A stretch of DNA of 19,826 nucleotides from Alteromonadaceae bacterium UBA2620. GTDB lineage: Bacteria > Pseudomonadota > Gammaproteobacteria > Enterobacterales > Alteromonadaceae. The stretch's first letter is position 1; each line of letters begins with the position of its first letter. Of the stretch, positions 1 to 6,952 are shown one piece after another. The stretch is from the NCBI GenBank assembly GCA_002339125.1, contig DDJQ01000123.1, positions 1 through 19,826 of the forward strand, read 5' to 3'. The notes beneath the pieces are model-generated. The model was given only the letters and a program-made list of their open reading frames with translations. It did no database searches and had not been told where the DNA came from. The translations under genes were made by a program, and so were the position numbers.

Positions 1-11
1 CCACCCTCTCA

Positions 12-576
12 GTCATCCCCGCATGCTCTTGAGCGGGGATCTCATGAAAAGGCTATTTGAGCTGAGTCAGGCTGTTTGGGAGATCCCGGCTCGTGGGCCG
101 GGATGACAGATATATCCGGGCCGGGATGACAGAGATTTTTTGGCCGGGATGACAGAATTAAGAAATGTCATCCCCGTGTGCTTTTAAGGGGGATGAAGTC
201 ATCAATATACTCGTCATCCCCGCATGCTTTTGAGCGGGGATCTCATGAAAAGGCTATTTGAGCTGAGTCAGGCTGTTTGTGAGATCCCGGCTCGTGGGCC
301 GGGATGACAGATATATCCGGGCCGGGATGACGGATATATTTGGCCAGGATGACAGAATTAAAAAAGTCATCCCCGTGTGCTTTTAAGGGGGATGAAGTCA
401 TCAATAAACTCGTCATCCCCGCATGCTTTTGAGCGGGGATCTCATGAAAAGGCAATTTGATCTGAGTCAGGCTGTTTGTGAGATCCCGGCTCGTGGGCCG
501 TGATGTCAGATATATCCGGGCCGGGATGACAGAGATTTTTTGGTCGGGATGACAGAAATAATCTGGCCGGGATCTG
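12..576. repeat. Tandem REP/BIME-like composite repeat, ~200-bp period, 2.8 copies
   Basis: Three consecutive units begin with GTCATCCCC at 12, 213 and 412, so the periods are 201 and 199 bp; the third unit decays after about 576. Each unit opens with a 96-bp imperfect palindrome (12-107, 213-308, 412-507). This consists of hairpin A (ATCCCCGC paired with GCGGGGAT), a ~35-base linker, and hairpin B (ATCCCGGC paired with GCCGGGAT). The outer ends GTCATCCC and GGGATGAC are also complementary. Behind each palindrome GGGATGAC recurs about every 23 bp. Units 1 and 2 also contain a third hairpin (from 167 and 366, ATCCCC with GGGGAT). No protein is supported here. The architecture is that of paired inverted REPs (BIMEs), which in other bacteria are spread by RAYT-type Y1 transposases; no such transposase lies in the window. 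Confidence 0.9.
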
Positions 577-637
577 CCTGGTTTTCTATTGATGTGTTGA
601 CTGCATGACAGTAACTTAATGTTGTAATGGCGAGCAG

Positions 638-1942
638 CTATTTAAGCAGCGAAGACACCGATACCGAGACGTTTACCGCGCCTTTGTGGATTTCGTCCAT
701 TACTCCCTGCACCTGAGTGATCTGTTCGTTGGTTTGATCCACATTAAGACGGACATTTTTCATTTGTTCCGATGCGTTGCCCGACAACAGCTTGTTTTCA
801 CTGACCACCGACTCAATCTCCACTGTGGACTCACTGGTGCGACTGGCGAGCTGGCGTACCTCGTCGGCTACAACGGCGAAACCGCGTCCCTGATCGCCGG
901 CCCGGGCTGCTTCTATTGCGGCATTCAGGGCAAGCAGGTTGGTTTGTTCGGCAATCGAGCGAATAGTGGATACAATGGCACCAATACTTGTTGATTGTTC
1001 GATAAGCTTAGCCATCAGATCGTTGGCGGTATTTACCTGACTGCGGGCAGAGTCGGATGCTACTACTGATTTTTTGAGCATAACGTTGCCCTGTTCGGCT
1101 ATTTGCGCGGTTTCTTCTGCTGTCGAGAAAGCCAGCTCCGCAGCTTTGGTGATTAGTTGTTTTTCTTCTACCTGAGCGGTCACGTCGGTAGCAAACTTAA
1201 TCACTTTTATAACGTTGCCATCCGGCCCCAATATGGGGTTGTAAGTTGCTTCCAGCCAGATTGGGTTACCCTGGGCGGTGCGCCGTTCAAACAAGCCGCT
1301 TTGGTGTTCACCACTACCCAGACGTTTCCAGAAGTCTTTATTCGCTTCTAAAAACTCCTGGGTACAGAACATGGCGTGATGTTTACCTTTGATCTGGTCC
1401 AGTGAATATCCCATGGCGCTAAGAAAGTTACGGTTGGCTTTGCGAACTTCGCCGGTTGGAGTGAATTCAATAACGGCGGTTGATTTATCCAGAGAGTCAT
1501 TAACTGCCTTAAGTGACATCACTTCTTCCATTCTGTCGGTTACGTCACAGGCAATCTTGAGGATTGAGCTTACCTGGTTGTTGGCGTCAACAACGGGAAT
1601 ATAAGTAGCCTCAAGCCAGATTGACTCGCCGTTTGCCTTATTGCGTTCGAATGTGCCGGTTTGCGGTATCCCATCTCGGAGCTGTTGCCAGAATTTGGTG
1701 TAATCCTGACTTTTTGCATAGCTGGATGAGCAAAACATTCGGTGATGCTGGCCCTGAATATGGTTTAATGAATAGCCCACGGCGTTACAGAACAGTTCGT
1801 TGGCGTCGATGATCTCTCCGTTTGGCGTAAATTGAATAGTGGCTACAGAGTTCCTAATTGAGCGGATCAGGTACTGCGCGGTATCGGCCAGCGCTTTTAT
1901 CTTACCGAGTTCTGCCTTATGGCGGGTAAGTGAAATAATCAT
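638..1942 (-). CDS. Soluble PAS-PAS methyl-accepting chemotaxis protein (BdlA-like)
   Basis: A 434-residue cytoplasmic signal transducer with two PAS/PAC domains (about residues 30-138 and 152-260) and a short chemoreceptor signalling domain (about 261-434). The conserved hairpin tip is plain at 332-369 (EQTNLLALNAAIEAARAGDQ followed by GRGFAVVADEVRQLA). The two PAS domains are recent duplicates: both carry GYSL, HHxMFC (66-71 and 188-193) and IWLEATY at a 122-residue offset. There is no transmembrane segment, HAMP domain or C-terminal CheR-docking pentapeptide. Length and domain order match Pseudomonas BdlA (about 417 aa), a biofilm-dispersal transducer, so a role in sensing internal redox or metabolic state through CheA/CheW is inferred. 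The ATG start is supported by GAGG 7 bases upstream. No other che genes are nearby, so it is an orphan receptor. The ligand or cofactor cannot be told from sequence. Confidence 0.93.
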   Translation of the reverse strand: MIISLTRHKAELGKIKALADTAQYLIRSIRNSVATIQFTPNGEIIDANELFCNAVGYSLNHIQGQHHRMFCSSSYAKSQDYTKFWQQLRDGIPQTGTFERNKANGESIWLEATYIPVVDANNQVSSILKIACDVTDRMEEVMSLKAVNDSLDKSTAVIEFTPTGEVRKANRNFLSAMGYSLDQIKGKHHAMFCTQEFLEANKDFWKRLGSGEHQSGLFERRTAQGNPIWLEATYNPILGPDGNVIKVIKFATDVTAQVEEKQLITKAAELAFSTAEETAQIAEQGNVMLKKSVVASDSARSQVNTANDLMAKLIEQSTSIGAIVSTIRSIAEQTNLLALNAAIEAARAGDQGRGFAVVADEVRQLASRTSESTVEIESVVSENKLLSGNASEQMKNVRLNVDQTNEQITQVQGVMDEIHKGAVNVSVSVSSLLK

Positions 1943-2066
1943 CAGTCTGCCTCGTTACGAAGTTATCAGGTGATGCACTTCTGCTTTTGGCAGTGGAAAT
2001 ACATCAGCAAAGCCTGTCATGTCTGAACGGGGGGGCATTCAGCCATCTTTTGTTGATAGTGCTTTA

Positions 2067-2095
2067 AGTATAGACTGAATTCGGAAATATTTAAT
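2067..2095 (-). promoter_or_regulatory. Weak candidate promoter for the PAS chemoreceptor
   Basis: On the minus strand TATACT (2067-2072) is a good -10, but the hexamer 17 bp upstream is ATTAAA (2090-2095), a poor -35. It lies about 125 bases before the chemoreceptor ATG and just after the terminator hairpin of the preceding aspartoacylase unit. No sigma-28 flagellar/chemotaxis promoter was seen in the 1943-2147 gap. Confidence 0.28.
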
Positions 2096-2102
2096 AAATG
2101 TT

Positions 2103-2137
2103 AAATCAGGTCGGCGAGTAGAATGCTGACCTGATTT
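2103..2137 (-). terminator. Hairpin terminator after aspartoacylase
   Basis: AAATCAGGTC (2103-2112) pairs perfectly with GACCTGATTT (2128-2137), with several further pairs inside. It lies 10 bases beyond the aspartoacylase stop. On the minus strand it is followed by an A/T-rich tract (aacatttatt) rather than a pure T run, so it is a probable but not ideal intrinsic terminator for the zapD-yacG-aspartoacylase unit. Confidence 0.6.
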
Positions 2138-2147
2138 ATGCAGAAGA

Positions 2148-3011
2148 TTAAAGTTGCGCCTTAGTGGCGGTGGCGAAGGCAACGTGAAGCTTGTGGTAGG
2201 CTGCTTCGTTAATAAAATGGGGGTAAATAGTCTCGCCCTGCCAGGCTTGTAGTTGCCCATCAAAAGACAAAAACACTGGTTCTCCGGCGCTTACCGGAGC
2301 AAAGTCGTTATCTTGTAACGCAGGGTGGATCATGGCCAGTCGCTCACCGTCTTCGCTGAGCGGAAAGGTAATGTTCTCTATAAAACGAAACACATCGCAG
2401 GGCGGGAGTTCCGGTACCGAATCGCTGTTATAGGCATTCACAAAGTCGAGAATTGCCAGGGCCATCCGCTCTGTCAGGTCGTATACATCTGCGCGCAACA
2501 CGCCCTGAGGCTGTGCGCCTACTTCAATCATGATTCCGCGCTTACCAATGCTACACAGATAAGCATGTTCTGCCGGCGGCTTTTCATCTTCTACCAGAAT
2601 GTTGGCTTCTGGCATCTGTTGTTTTACATAGCGGGCCAGCTGGGTATGAAACTCATCGGCTTGCAGAATGATTAAGGTGGCTCCCATGGCGCTGGTGGTA
2701 TTGTGGATGTCGATGAGCAAGTCGATGTCAGACTCGCCTTTCGGCCCCCACTGCTGATTAAGCGCATGGGCTAATCTGGCTTCCTGACACTGCGGCTGGC
2801 GGGCCAACAGGGCAGGGGTAAACTGGCGGTTAAGGTCTTCCTCAACAAAGCGCACATTGGCATCGATAGCTGCCATATTCGATAAATAACAGTCGATGCT
2901 CAGCCCTTTATAGGCTGACGGCACGCCGAATTGCTGCCAGTTTCTAACCAGTTGAATGCCACTGGTTTCGTTACCGTGGGTACCGCCCACAATAGTGATG
3001 TTTGCGATCAT
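2148..3011 (-). CDS. Aspartoacylase / succinylglutamate desuccinylase-family zinc hydrolase
   Basis: A 287-residue enzyme of the AstE/AspA (M14-like) carboxypeptidase superfamily. The aspartoacylase signature is complete: GGTHGNE at 9-15 (zinc ligands H12 and E15), DLNR at 59-62, DIHNTT at 101-106 (third ligand H103) and IEVGAQPQG at 162-170 with the catalytic glutamate E163. These match mammalian aspartoacylase (GGTHGNE, DLNR, DLHNTT, VEVGPQPQG) better than AstE. The expected reaction is hydrolysis of N-acyl-L-aspartate (typically N-acetylaspartate) to aspartate and a carboxylate in the cytoplasm; the exact substrate is inferred. It follows yacG by 12 bases in the same direction, so it is probably co-transcribed with zapD-yacG, an unusual partner for them. 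No ast arginine-catabolism genes are adjacent, which also argues against AstE. The ATG start has only a weak ribosome site. Confidence 0.88.
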   Translation of the reverse strand: MIANITIVGGTHGNETSGIQLVRNWQQFGVPSAYKGLSIDCYLSNMAAIDANVRFVEEDLNRQFTPALLARQPQCQEARLAHALNQQWGPKGESDIDLLIDIHNTTSAMGATLIILQADEFHTQLARYVKQQMPEANILVEDEKPPAEHAYLCSIGKRGIMIEVGAQPQGVLRADVYDLTERMALAILDFVNAYNSDSVPELPPCDVFRFIENITFPLSEDGERLAMIHPALQDNDFAPVSAGEPVFLSFDGQLQAWQGETIYPHFINEAAYHKLHVAFATATKAQL

Positions 3012-3023
3012 TGGGGTTGGTCT

Positions 3024-3257
3024 CTAATGCTTAAAAAAGTCGCTGTGTTGTTCACTCAGCATGGCTTCAATATCTTCGGGATCCAGGTTATTGATATCTG
3101 ATTCCTGGGCCGGACTGGAGATGACCTTCTCTTCACCAGCCCACTCACCTAAATCAATCAACTGGCATTTCTTGCTGCAAAACGGGCGGTATTCACTGCT
3201 GGGTGACCATTCCACGTCTTGCTGACAGGTTGGGCATTTTACTTTCACAATTAACAC
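3024..3257 (-). CDS. yacG: DNA gyrase inhibitor YacG (zinc-binding)
   Basis: A small protein (77 aa if the GTG at 3257 is used) with the four-cysteine zinc site C8-x2-C11 and C27-x3-C31, and the family signature FCSKKCQLIDLGEWAGEEK. In E. coli YacG binds GyrB and blocks DNA binding by gyrase; the C-terminal acidic tail here (DPEDIEAM) fits the family. It overlaps the end of zapD by 7 bases and has no clear ribosome site, so translation is probably coupled to zapD. The GTG three codons further in (3248), giving MKVKCPTC, is an equally possible start. The order zapD-yacG is conserved across gammaproteobacteria. Confidence 0.95.
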   Translation of the reverse strand: MLIVKVKCPTCQQDVEWSPSSEYRPFCSKKCQLIDLGEWAGEEKVISSPAQESDINNLDPEDIEAMLSEQHSDFFKH

Positions 3258-4006
3258 GCTGCTAAATCAAATTGAACCGGTTTTTCGACCGCGCCGGAGC
3301 GGCCTTCTGGTGGGGTATAGTACATAAAGCGAATAGCATAACGATACTTATTTCCACTCAGTACAGGATAATATTCTTCGTTGGTCTGACAACGGATCCG
3401 AATCAACTCGTTACGATCGTCTGCCACGCCCTGATAAAAGCCATTGGCTGCCTCAGTTGCAGTGAAAGCGGTACGCTCGCGCAAAAATGACAAGGCGATG
3501 CTGATAGCTTCTTCGGTGAGTGCGAAGCACATGATCCACTGTTTGATGTCTTCCTGACGCTCGGCAATGGGGCGGTGGCACCAATAGTGTAAATTGGGTA
3601 AATCAAAACTGCAGGTACCGCCCGGGATCGCAAAGCGCTGACGAATGCTGGCCAGAAACTTGTCGTCACGCAGCACAGCGCTGATCTTCTTACTGACCTT
3701 GAGCTGGTCGCGTACGTTAATGATGGTTTTCAGGGTTTGTTGCAGGGCTTCGTTGTCGATGTTGGGTAGCTGCGACCAATGCACCAGATTTTTCTCGTGG
3801 CCATCAAGGTCTTTTATGATATCGGTACGAATGTCGATACGCTCAAACAAGTCCAGTAAGGTAAACAGCTGTTCAAAGAAATACAGCGATAAGCCGTTAT
3901 CAAGGCCCGCAGCACCCAGCTTCAGTTGTCCCATTAACTGTTCGATACGCAGATAGTTACGAACTTTTTCTTTCAGCGGGAATTCGTAGACTGTTGTATT
4001 TGACAT
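3251..4006 (-). CDS. zapD: Cell division protein ZapD
   Basis: A 251-residue cytoplasmic protein of the ZapD (YacF, DUF1342) family, which cross-links FtsZ protofilaments and stabilises the Z ring. Recognisable stretches include YEFPLKEKVRNYLRIEQL at the N-terminus, the lengthy helical N-terminal half, and GGTCSFDLPNLHYW (about residues 130-145). The length agrees with E. coli ZapD (247 aa). I place the start at the ATG at 4006, preceded by GAGGA at a proper distance. A TTG five codons upstream (4021) is also in frame but would place that ribosome site inside the gene. It is followed by yacG with a 7-base overlap. In many relatives coaE lies immediately upstream; here three plus-strand genes intervene. 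Confidence 0.95.
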   Translation of the reverse strand: MSNTTVYEFPLKEKVRNYLRIEQLMGQLKLGAAGLDNGLSLYFFEQLFTLLDLFERIDIRTDIIKDLDGHEKNLVHWSQLPNIDNEALQQTLKTIINVRDQLKVSKKISAVLRDDKFLASIRQRFAIPGGTCSFDLPNLHYWCHRPIAERQEDIKQWIMCFALTEEAISIALSFLRERTAFTATEAANGFYQGVADDRNELIRIRCQTNEEYYPVLSGNKYRYAIRFMYYTPPEGRSGAVEKPVQFDLAAC

Positions 4007-4179
4007 TCGGTTCCTCGTCAATTATTCGCACTAGCGTACCAGCCCAGCCTGTAATTTACCAATGCATTCGCCAGCCACGGCGGTTATCTGGTCTTACAAA
4101 CAGGAAGGAATTACATGACCGCTGCGCAGAATTTACTTACAAAGTTGAAAGTATAGCGGGTGTGATTTTAATAATATCT

Positions 4180-4207
4180 AAAAATCATGAGCTTAGCTTG
4201 ATTTTTT
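4180..4207. other. A/T-rich hairpin between divergent zapD and yqjD-like genes
   Basis: AAAATCA (4181-4187) pairs with TGATTTT (4199-4205), with AGC/GCT inside and short A and T runs on either side. It looks like a bidirectional terminator but no gene reads into it from either side. It may end a leader transcript or insulate the divergent genes. The 4007-4281 gap contains no other structure I can support; A/T-rich -10-like hexamers exist on both strands without convincing -35 partners. Confidence 0.35.
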
Positions 4208-4281
4208 AACCTGGAACAGCAGTTGCAACAGTCACATTGCAAAAGTCTCATTGAAGTACAATTTAATTTAAGGAGAGAATA

Positions 4282-4587
4282 ATGGCTACATCAAAATCTA
4301 CCGCCAATGGTGCAGATACTTCAGGTCACCCTATGACTGATAAACTGCAATCTACACTGCATGATTCGCTGGATACGATCGCAGAAAAAGCGGCAACTGC
4401 TGAACAAAGTTTACGTGAGTCGGCTTCAGAGTCGGCAGATAATCTGGCCGCTCGTCGTCGTCTGATGAAGCAAAAATGGTTAGGTTCTTCAGTGCGTAAT
4501 TACGCCGTAGAAAACCCTGTAGCGGCAGCGGGTATTACCTTCGCAGCCGGTATGCTGGTGGCCTCTTTGCTGAAAAAAAGCAAATAA
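4282..4587 (+). CDS. YqjD/ElaB-like DUF883 membrane-anchored protein
   Basis: A 101-residue protein with a hydrophilic helical N-terminal part and a single C-terminal transmembrane helix (about residues 79-97), NPVAAAGITFAAGMLVASLL, ending in the basic tail KKSK. This layout and the ENP(V)AA(A)GI glycine/alanine-rich tail are typical of DUF883 (ElaB, YqjD, YgaM). E. coli members sit in the inner membrane and bind stationary-phase ribosomes; that role is known for the family and only inferred here. The start is well fixed by AGGAGA 5 bases before the ATG. It is the first of three tightly spaced plus-strand genes, with a 13-base gap to the next. Confidence 0.85.
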   Translation: MATSKSTANGADTSGHPMTDKLQSTLHDSLDTIAEKAATAEQSLRESASESADNLAARRRLMKQKWLGSSVRNYAVENPVAAAGITFAAGMLVASLLKKSK

Positions 4588-4600
4588 TCAGAGGTGATGG

Positions 4601-5107
4601 ATGAATCAATCATCTGTTAATGATTCAGCAACGCCCCGTCAGGACAGTCACGTGCCCGACGGGGCGTCGCCGCATCAGGAACAACCTGCTGAGCAGGCAC
4701 CGCAGCCAGACATAACCCTGGATGAAGTGGTTGCCGCAGTGTCTGACCTTATTGAGGCAAAGAAACTTCAGTTCAGTGCGCAATGGGAAATGGTGGGAGC
4801 GGAGGCAAAACTGCTCAGACAGTCTGTGCTGGTTACCGCGCTTGCAACCCTGGCAACGTTTGCCTTTGGTTGTGTTTGCTGGTTGATTCTTAATGCAGCT
4901 TCGGCTGTTTTACTGGCTAAAGCCGGATTACACGCCGCTGTAGTAGCAGGTATCTTGTTGTTGGTTAACGGGCTGTTGATGTTCTTGGCCTGGCGCGTGG
5001 CGAACGATGCATTTAAACACATTTCCATCAATCCACTGGTCGCAGCCATAAAAGGTGAGCCTGAAGAGGGCAGTGACAAAGCACAGCAAAGTGAACAGGA
5101 GAGTTAA
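4601..5107 (+). CDS. YqjE-like two-helix inner-membrane protein (Holin-X/DUF1469 type)
   Basis: A 168-residue protein: a Pro/Gln/Glu-rich N-terminal region (1-40), an amphipathic helix (about 41-75, with VSDLIEAKKLQF), two hydrophobic segments (about 76-106 and 112-132) separated by a very short loop, and an acidic Glu/Ser-rich tail. The helix-TM-TM plan and its position after a YqjD-like gene fit the YqjE / 'phage holin family' (Holin-X) proteins. Despite that database name nothing here suggests a phage. GAGGTGA lies just before the ATG. The following gene starts one base after its stop codon. Molecular function is unknown. Confidence 0.75.
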   Translation: MNQSSVNDSATPRQDSHVPDGASPHQEQPAEQAPQPDITLDEVVAAVSDLIEAKKLQFSAQWEMVGAEAKLLRQSVLVTALATLATFAFGCVCWLILNAASAVLLAKAGLHAAVVAGILLLVNGLLMFLAWRVANDAFKHISINPLVAAIKGEPEEGSDKAQQSEQES

Positions 5108-5108
5108 T

Positions 5109-5375
5109 ATGGCCGATCTGTTTTTAAAACGTGCAATCGCGGAGCGCAACCAACGAGTTCACGAATACAAAGAAATTAAACTGCTGGGCAAATATTGTCA
5201 GGAAGATGCCATTGCTGCCTCCAAGCAACTGCTGGCAACGCCACTGGGGTTGTTCGGAAGTTTTTCGGCCGGTGCGTTTAAGGGCTGGCACGATGACGAT
5301 CCGCACAAGGCCCACCGACGACGTAAAGCGGTCTGGCGGTTTGCCAGAATGTGGATGCAACAAACTATGCTATAG
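5109..5375 (+). CDS. Small basic protein, third gene of a yqjD-yqjE-yqjK-like operon
   Basis: An 88-residue protein with no clear signal peptide or long membrane helix. It is strongly basic (KRAIAERNQR near the start, HKAHRRRKAVWRFARMW near the end) with a short Gly/Ala/Phe stretch in the middle (GLFGSFSAGAFKGW, about residues 54-67). I chose the ATG at 5109 because AGGAGAG precedes it and the upstream gene stops one base before; an in-frame ATG at 5055 would lie inside the previous gene. Its position matches yqjK in enterobacteria, but I cannot claim homology by eye. It ends 21 bases from the convergent coaE. Confidence 0.7.
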   Translation: MADLFLKRAIAERNQRVHEYKEIKLLGKYCQEDAIAASKQLLATPLGLFGSFSAGAFKGWHDDDPHKAHRRRKAVWRFARMWMQQTML

Positions 5376-5399
5376 CGCTTAAGTTATGACTGAGTGCTA
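5373..5399. other. Hairpin spanning the convergent stop codons of the small gene and coaE
   Basis: TAGCGCTTAAGT (5373-5384) pairs with ACTGAGTGCTA (5389-5399), allowing two G-T pairs and one bulge. The stop codons of both convergent genes lie in its two arms. There is no T run on either side, so termination is uncertain; it could protect both mRNA ends. Confidence 0.4.
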
Positions 5400-6017
5400 A
5401 CGGGTGAAAGTGCGGGCTATCCCAAGATATTGCTCATGTAACTGCTTAACCTGTGCAATGGTGTATTCTCTATCCCGACTGTTATCAATTACATCGTCAG
5501 CCTCTGCAAGGCGAGTTTCCCGCGAAACCTGCGCTGCCATAATGCCTTTTATTGCCGCTTCGCTGCTGCCATCGCGTGAGAGCGCACGCTCCAATTGAAC
5601 AGACTCCGGACAGTCCACTACCGCAATGCGGTCGACCATCTTTTGCATATCGTTCTCAATAAGTAGTGGTACCGCGAGCACACCGTATTCAGAGCGGATG
5701 TTGCTGATCGCTTCGGCCATCGCCTCACGAATTCGCGGATGTAAACACTGATTCAGCCATTGTTTCCGCTCTTCGTTAGTAAACACCAACTCTCGCAAAG
5801 CGGCCCGGTTCAGCTCACCTTTTGCAGTTAAAATGGTGTCGCCAAAGTGGGCGGTGATGGCAGCAAGTCCAGGCGAACCTGGCGCCACAACATCCCGGGC
5901 TACAATATCTGCATCGACCACCTCAATACCCGAATTGGCAAAGGTATCGGTTACCAGTGTTTTACCCGAGCCGATACCGCCGGTAACACCAACCAGAAAA
6001 GGGCGTTTATCATTCAT
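5397..6017 (-). CDS. coaE: Dephospho-CoA kinase CoaE
   Basis: A 206-residue cytoplasmic enzyme that phosphorylates the 3'-hydroxyl of dephospho-CoA, the last step of coenzyme A synthesis. The Walker A loop GGIGSGKT is at residues 13-20 and is followed by the expected DTFANSGIEVVDADIVAR with the substrate-binding aspartates. LVFTNEERKQWLNQCLHPRIR and VPLLIEND are also family-typical. Length equals the E. coli protein (206 aa). The ATG lies one base after the pilD stop, so the two are translationally linked, as in most gammaproteobacterial pilD-coaE pairs. Confidence 0.97.
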   Translation of the reverse strand: MNDKRPFLVGVTGGIGSGKTLVTDTFANSGIEVVDADIVARDVVAPGSPGLAAITAHFGDTILTAKGELNRAALRELVFTNEERKQWLNQCLHPRIREAMAEAISNIRSEYGVLAVPLLIENDMQKMVDRIAVVDCPESVQLERALSRDGSSEAAIKGIMAAQVSRETRLAEADDVIDNSRDREYTIAQVKQLHEQYLGIARTFTR

Positions 6018-6018
6018 T

Positions 6019-6897
6019 CTAGTAACCCAGTGCCCAGCTCAGGTAGGCGGTTTTGATAGGTTCCTGATATAGCAAGGTAAGCCAGCCGGCAATGGCAAGA
6101 TAGGGGCCAAATGGAATGGCTAACTCTTTACCTTGCTTTTGCCGGATCATGATGATGATACCGAAGATCGCGCCAACAAAAGATGACAGTAAAATAATAA
6201 TCAGCAAACCCTGCCAGCCGGTAAATGCACCCAGTGCAGCGAGTAATTTAAAGTCGCCGTAACCCATGCCTTCTTTTCCGGTGAGCAGTTTAAATGCCCA
6301 GTAAATACTCCATAAACTCAGATAGCCGATGGCCGCCCCCAGAATAGCTTCGGTGGGCGACACAAAAATGTGGTTGATACTGGCCAACAAGCCAATCCAC
6401 AGCAGGGGCAGGGTCAGTTGATCGGGGAGGATCATTTTATCCAGGTCGATAAAGGTCATGGCAACCAGTAACCAGGTTAATACGATTACGATTAAAGCCT
6501 GAGAGGACGGGCCGTAATGAAGTGCTGCCCAAAGAGAGAGAATGCCGGTCAGTAATTCTACCGCCGGATAGCGAAATGAGATGCCGGTTTGACACTGACT
6601 GCATTTGCCGCCTAAAAACAAATAGCTGAGTACGGGAATGTTTTCCCAGGCGCGAATGCGGTGGCCGCATTTAGGGCAGGTGCTGTCGGGTTTGATTAAA
6701 TCGAAGCGCTCGGTCTCGGGAGCCGGCTCATCGGGATTGAAATAGCTCTGATATTCCCGCTGCCAGTCACGCTCCATCATGATGGGCAAGCGGTAGATAA
6801 CCACATTTAAAAAGCTGCCCACCATCAGGCTGATAATGGCCGCCAGGGCATAAAAGAACCAGGGTGAGTGTAAACTAAGCTCAATGACAGATTGCAT
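6019..6897 (-). CDS. pilD: Type IV prepilin peptidase / N-methyltransferase PilD
   Basis: A 292-residue inner-membrane aspartic protease (A24) that removes prepilin leader peptides and methylates the new N-terminus. Visible features are the N-terminal helix with GSFLNVVIYRLP (27-38), the zinc-type CPKC (74-77) and CSQC (99-102) pairs of the cytoplasmic methyltransferase domain, and the catalytic aspartates in FIDLDKMILPD (149-159) and GYGDFK (D215). About seven further hydrophobic helices follow. The ribosome site is weak (AGG about 13 bases upstream), but the start gives the usual short N-terminus before the first helix. It lies 55 bases after pilC and one base before coaE. It would also process type II secretion pseudopilins if present. 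Confidence 0.96.
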   Translation of the reverse strand: MQSVIELSLHSPWFFYALAAIISLMVGSFLNVVIYRLPIMMERDWQREYQSYFNPDEPAPETERFDLIKPDSTCPKCGHRIRAWENIPVLSYLFLGGKCSQCQTGISFRYPAVELLTGILSLWAALHYGPSSQALIVIVLTWLLVAMTFIDLDKMILPDQLTLPLLWIGLLASINHIFVSPTEAILGAAIGYLSLWSIYWAFKLLTGKEGMGYGDFKLLAALGAFTGWQGLLIIILLSSFVGAIFGIIIMIRQKQGKELAIPFGPYLAIAGWLTLLYQEPIKTAYLSWALGY

Positions 6898-6952
6898 GTA
6901 GGGCGTAACCTATTATCAGAAAATGCAATTAAGAATAACAGCTTAGCTAACG

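Noticed and set aside
243..455. 70-codon frame inside the left repeats
   Set aside because: Its sequence is a translation of the palindromic repeats and has no independent start signal or family features.
4601..5107. Phage holin / prophage remnant
   Set aside because: The 'holin-X' name applies to YqjE-like chromosomal proteins; there are no phage structural, lysis or integrase genes around.
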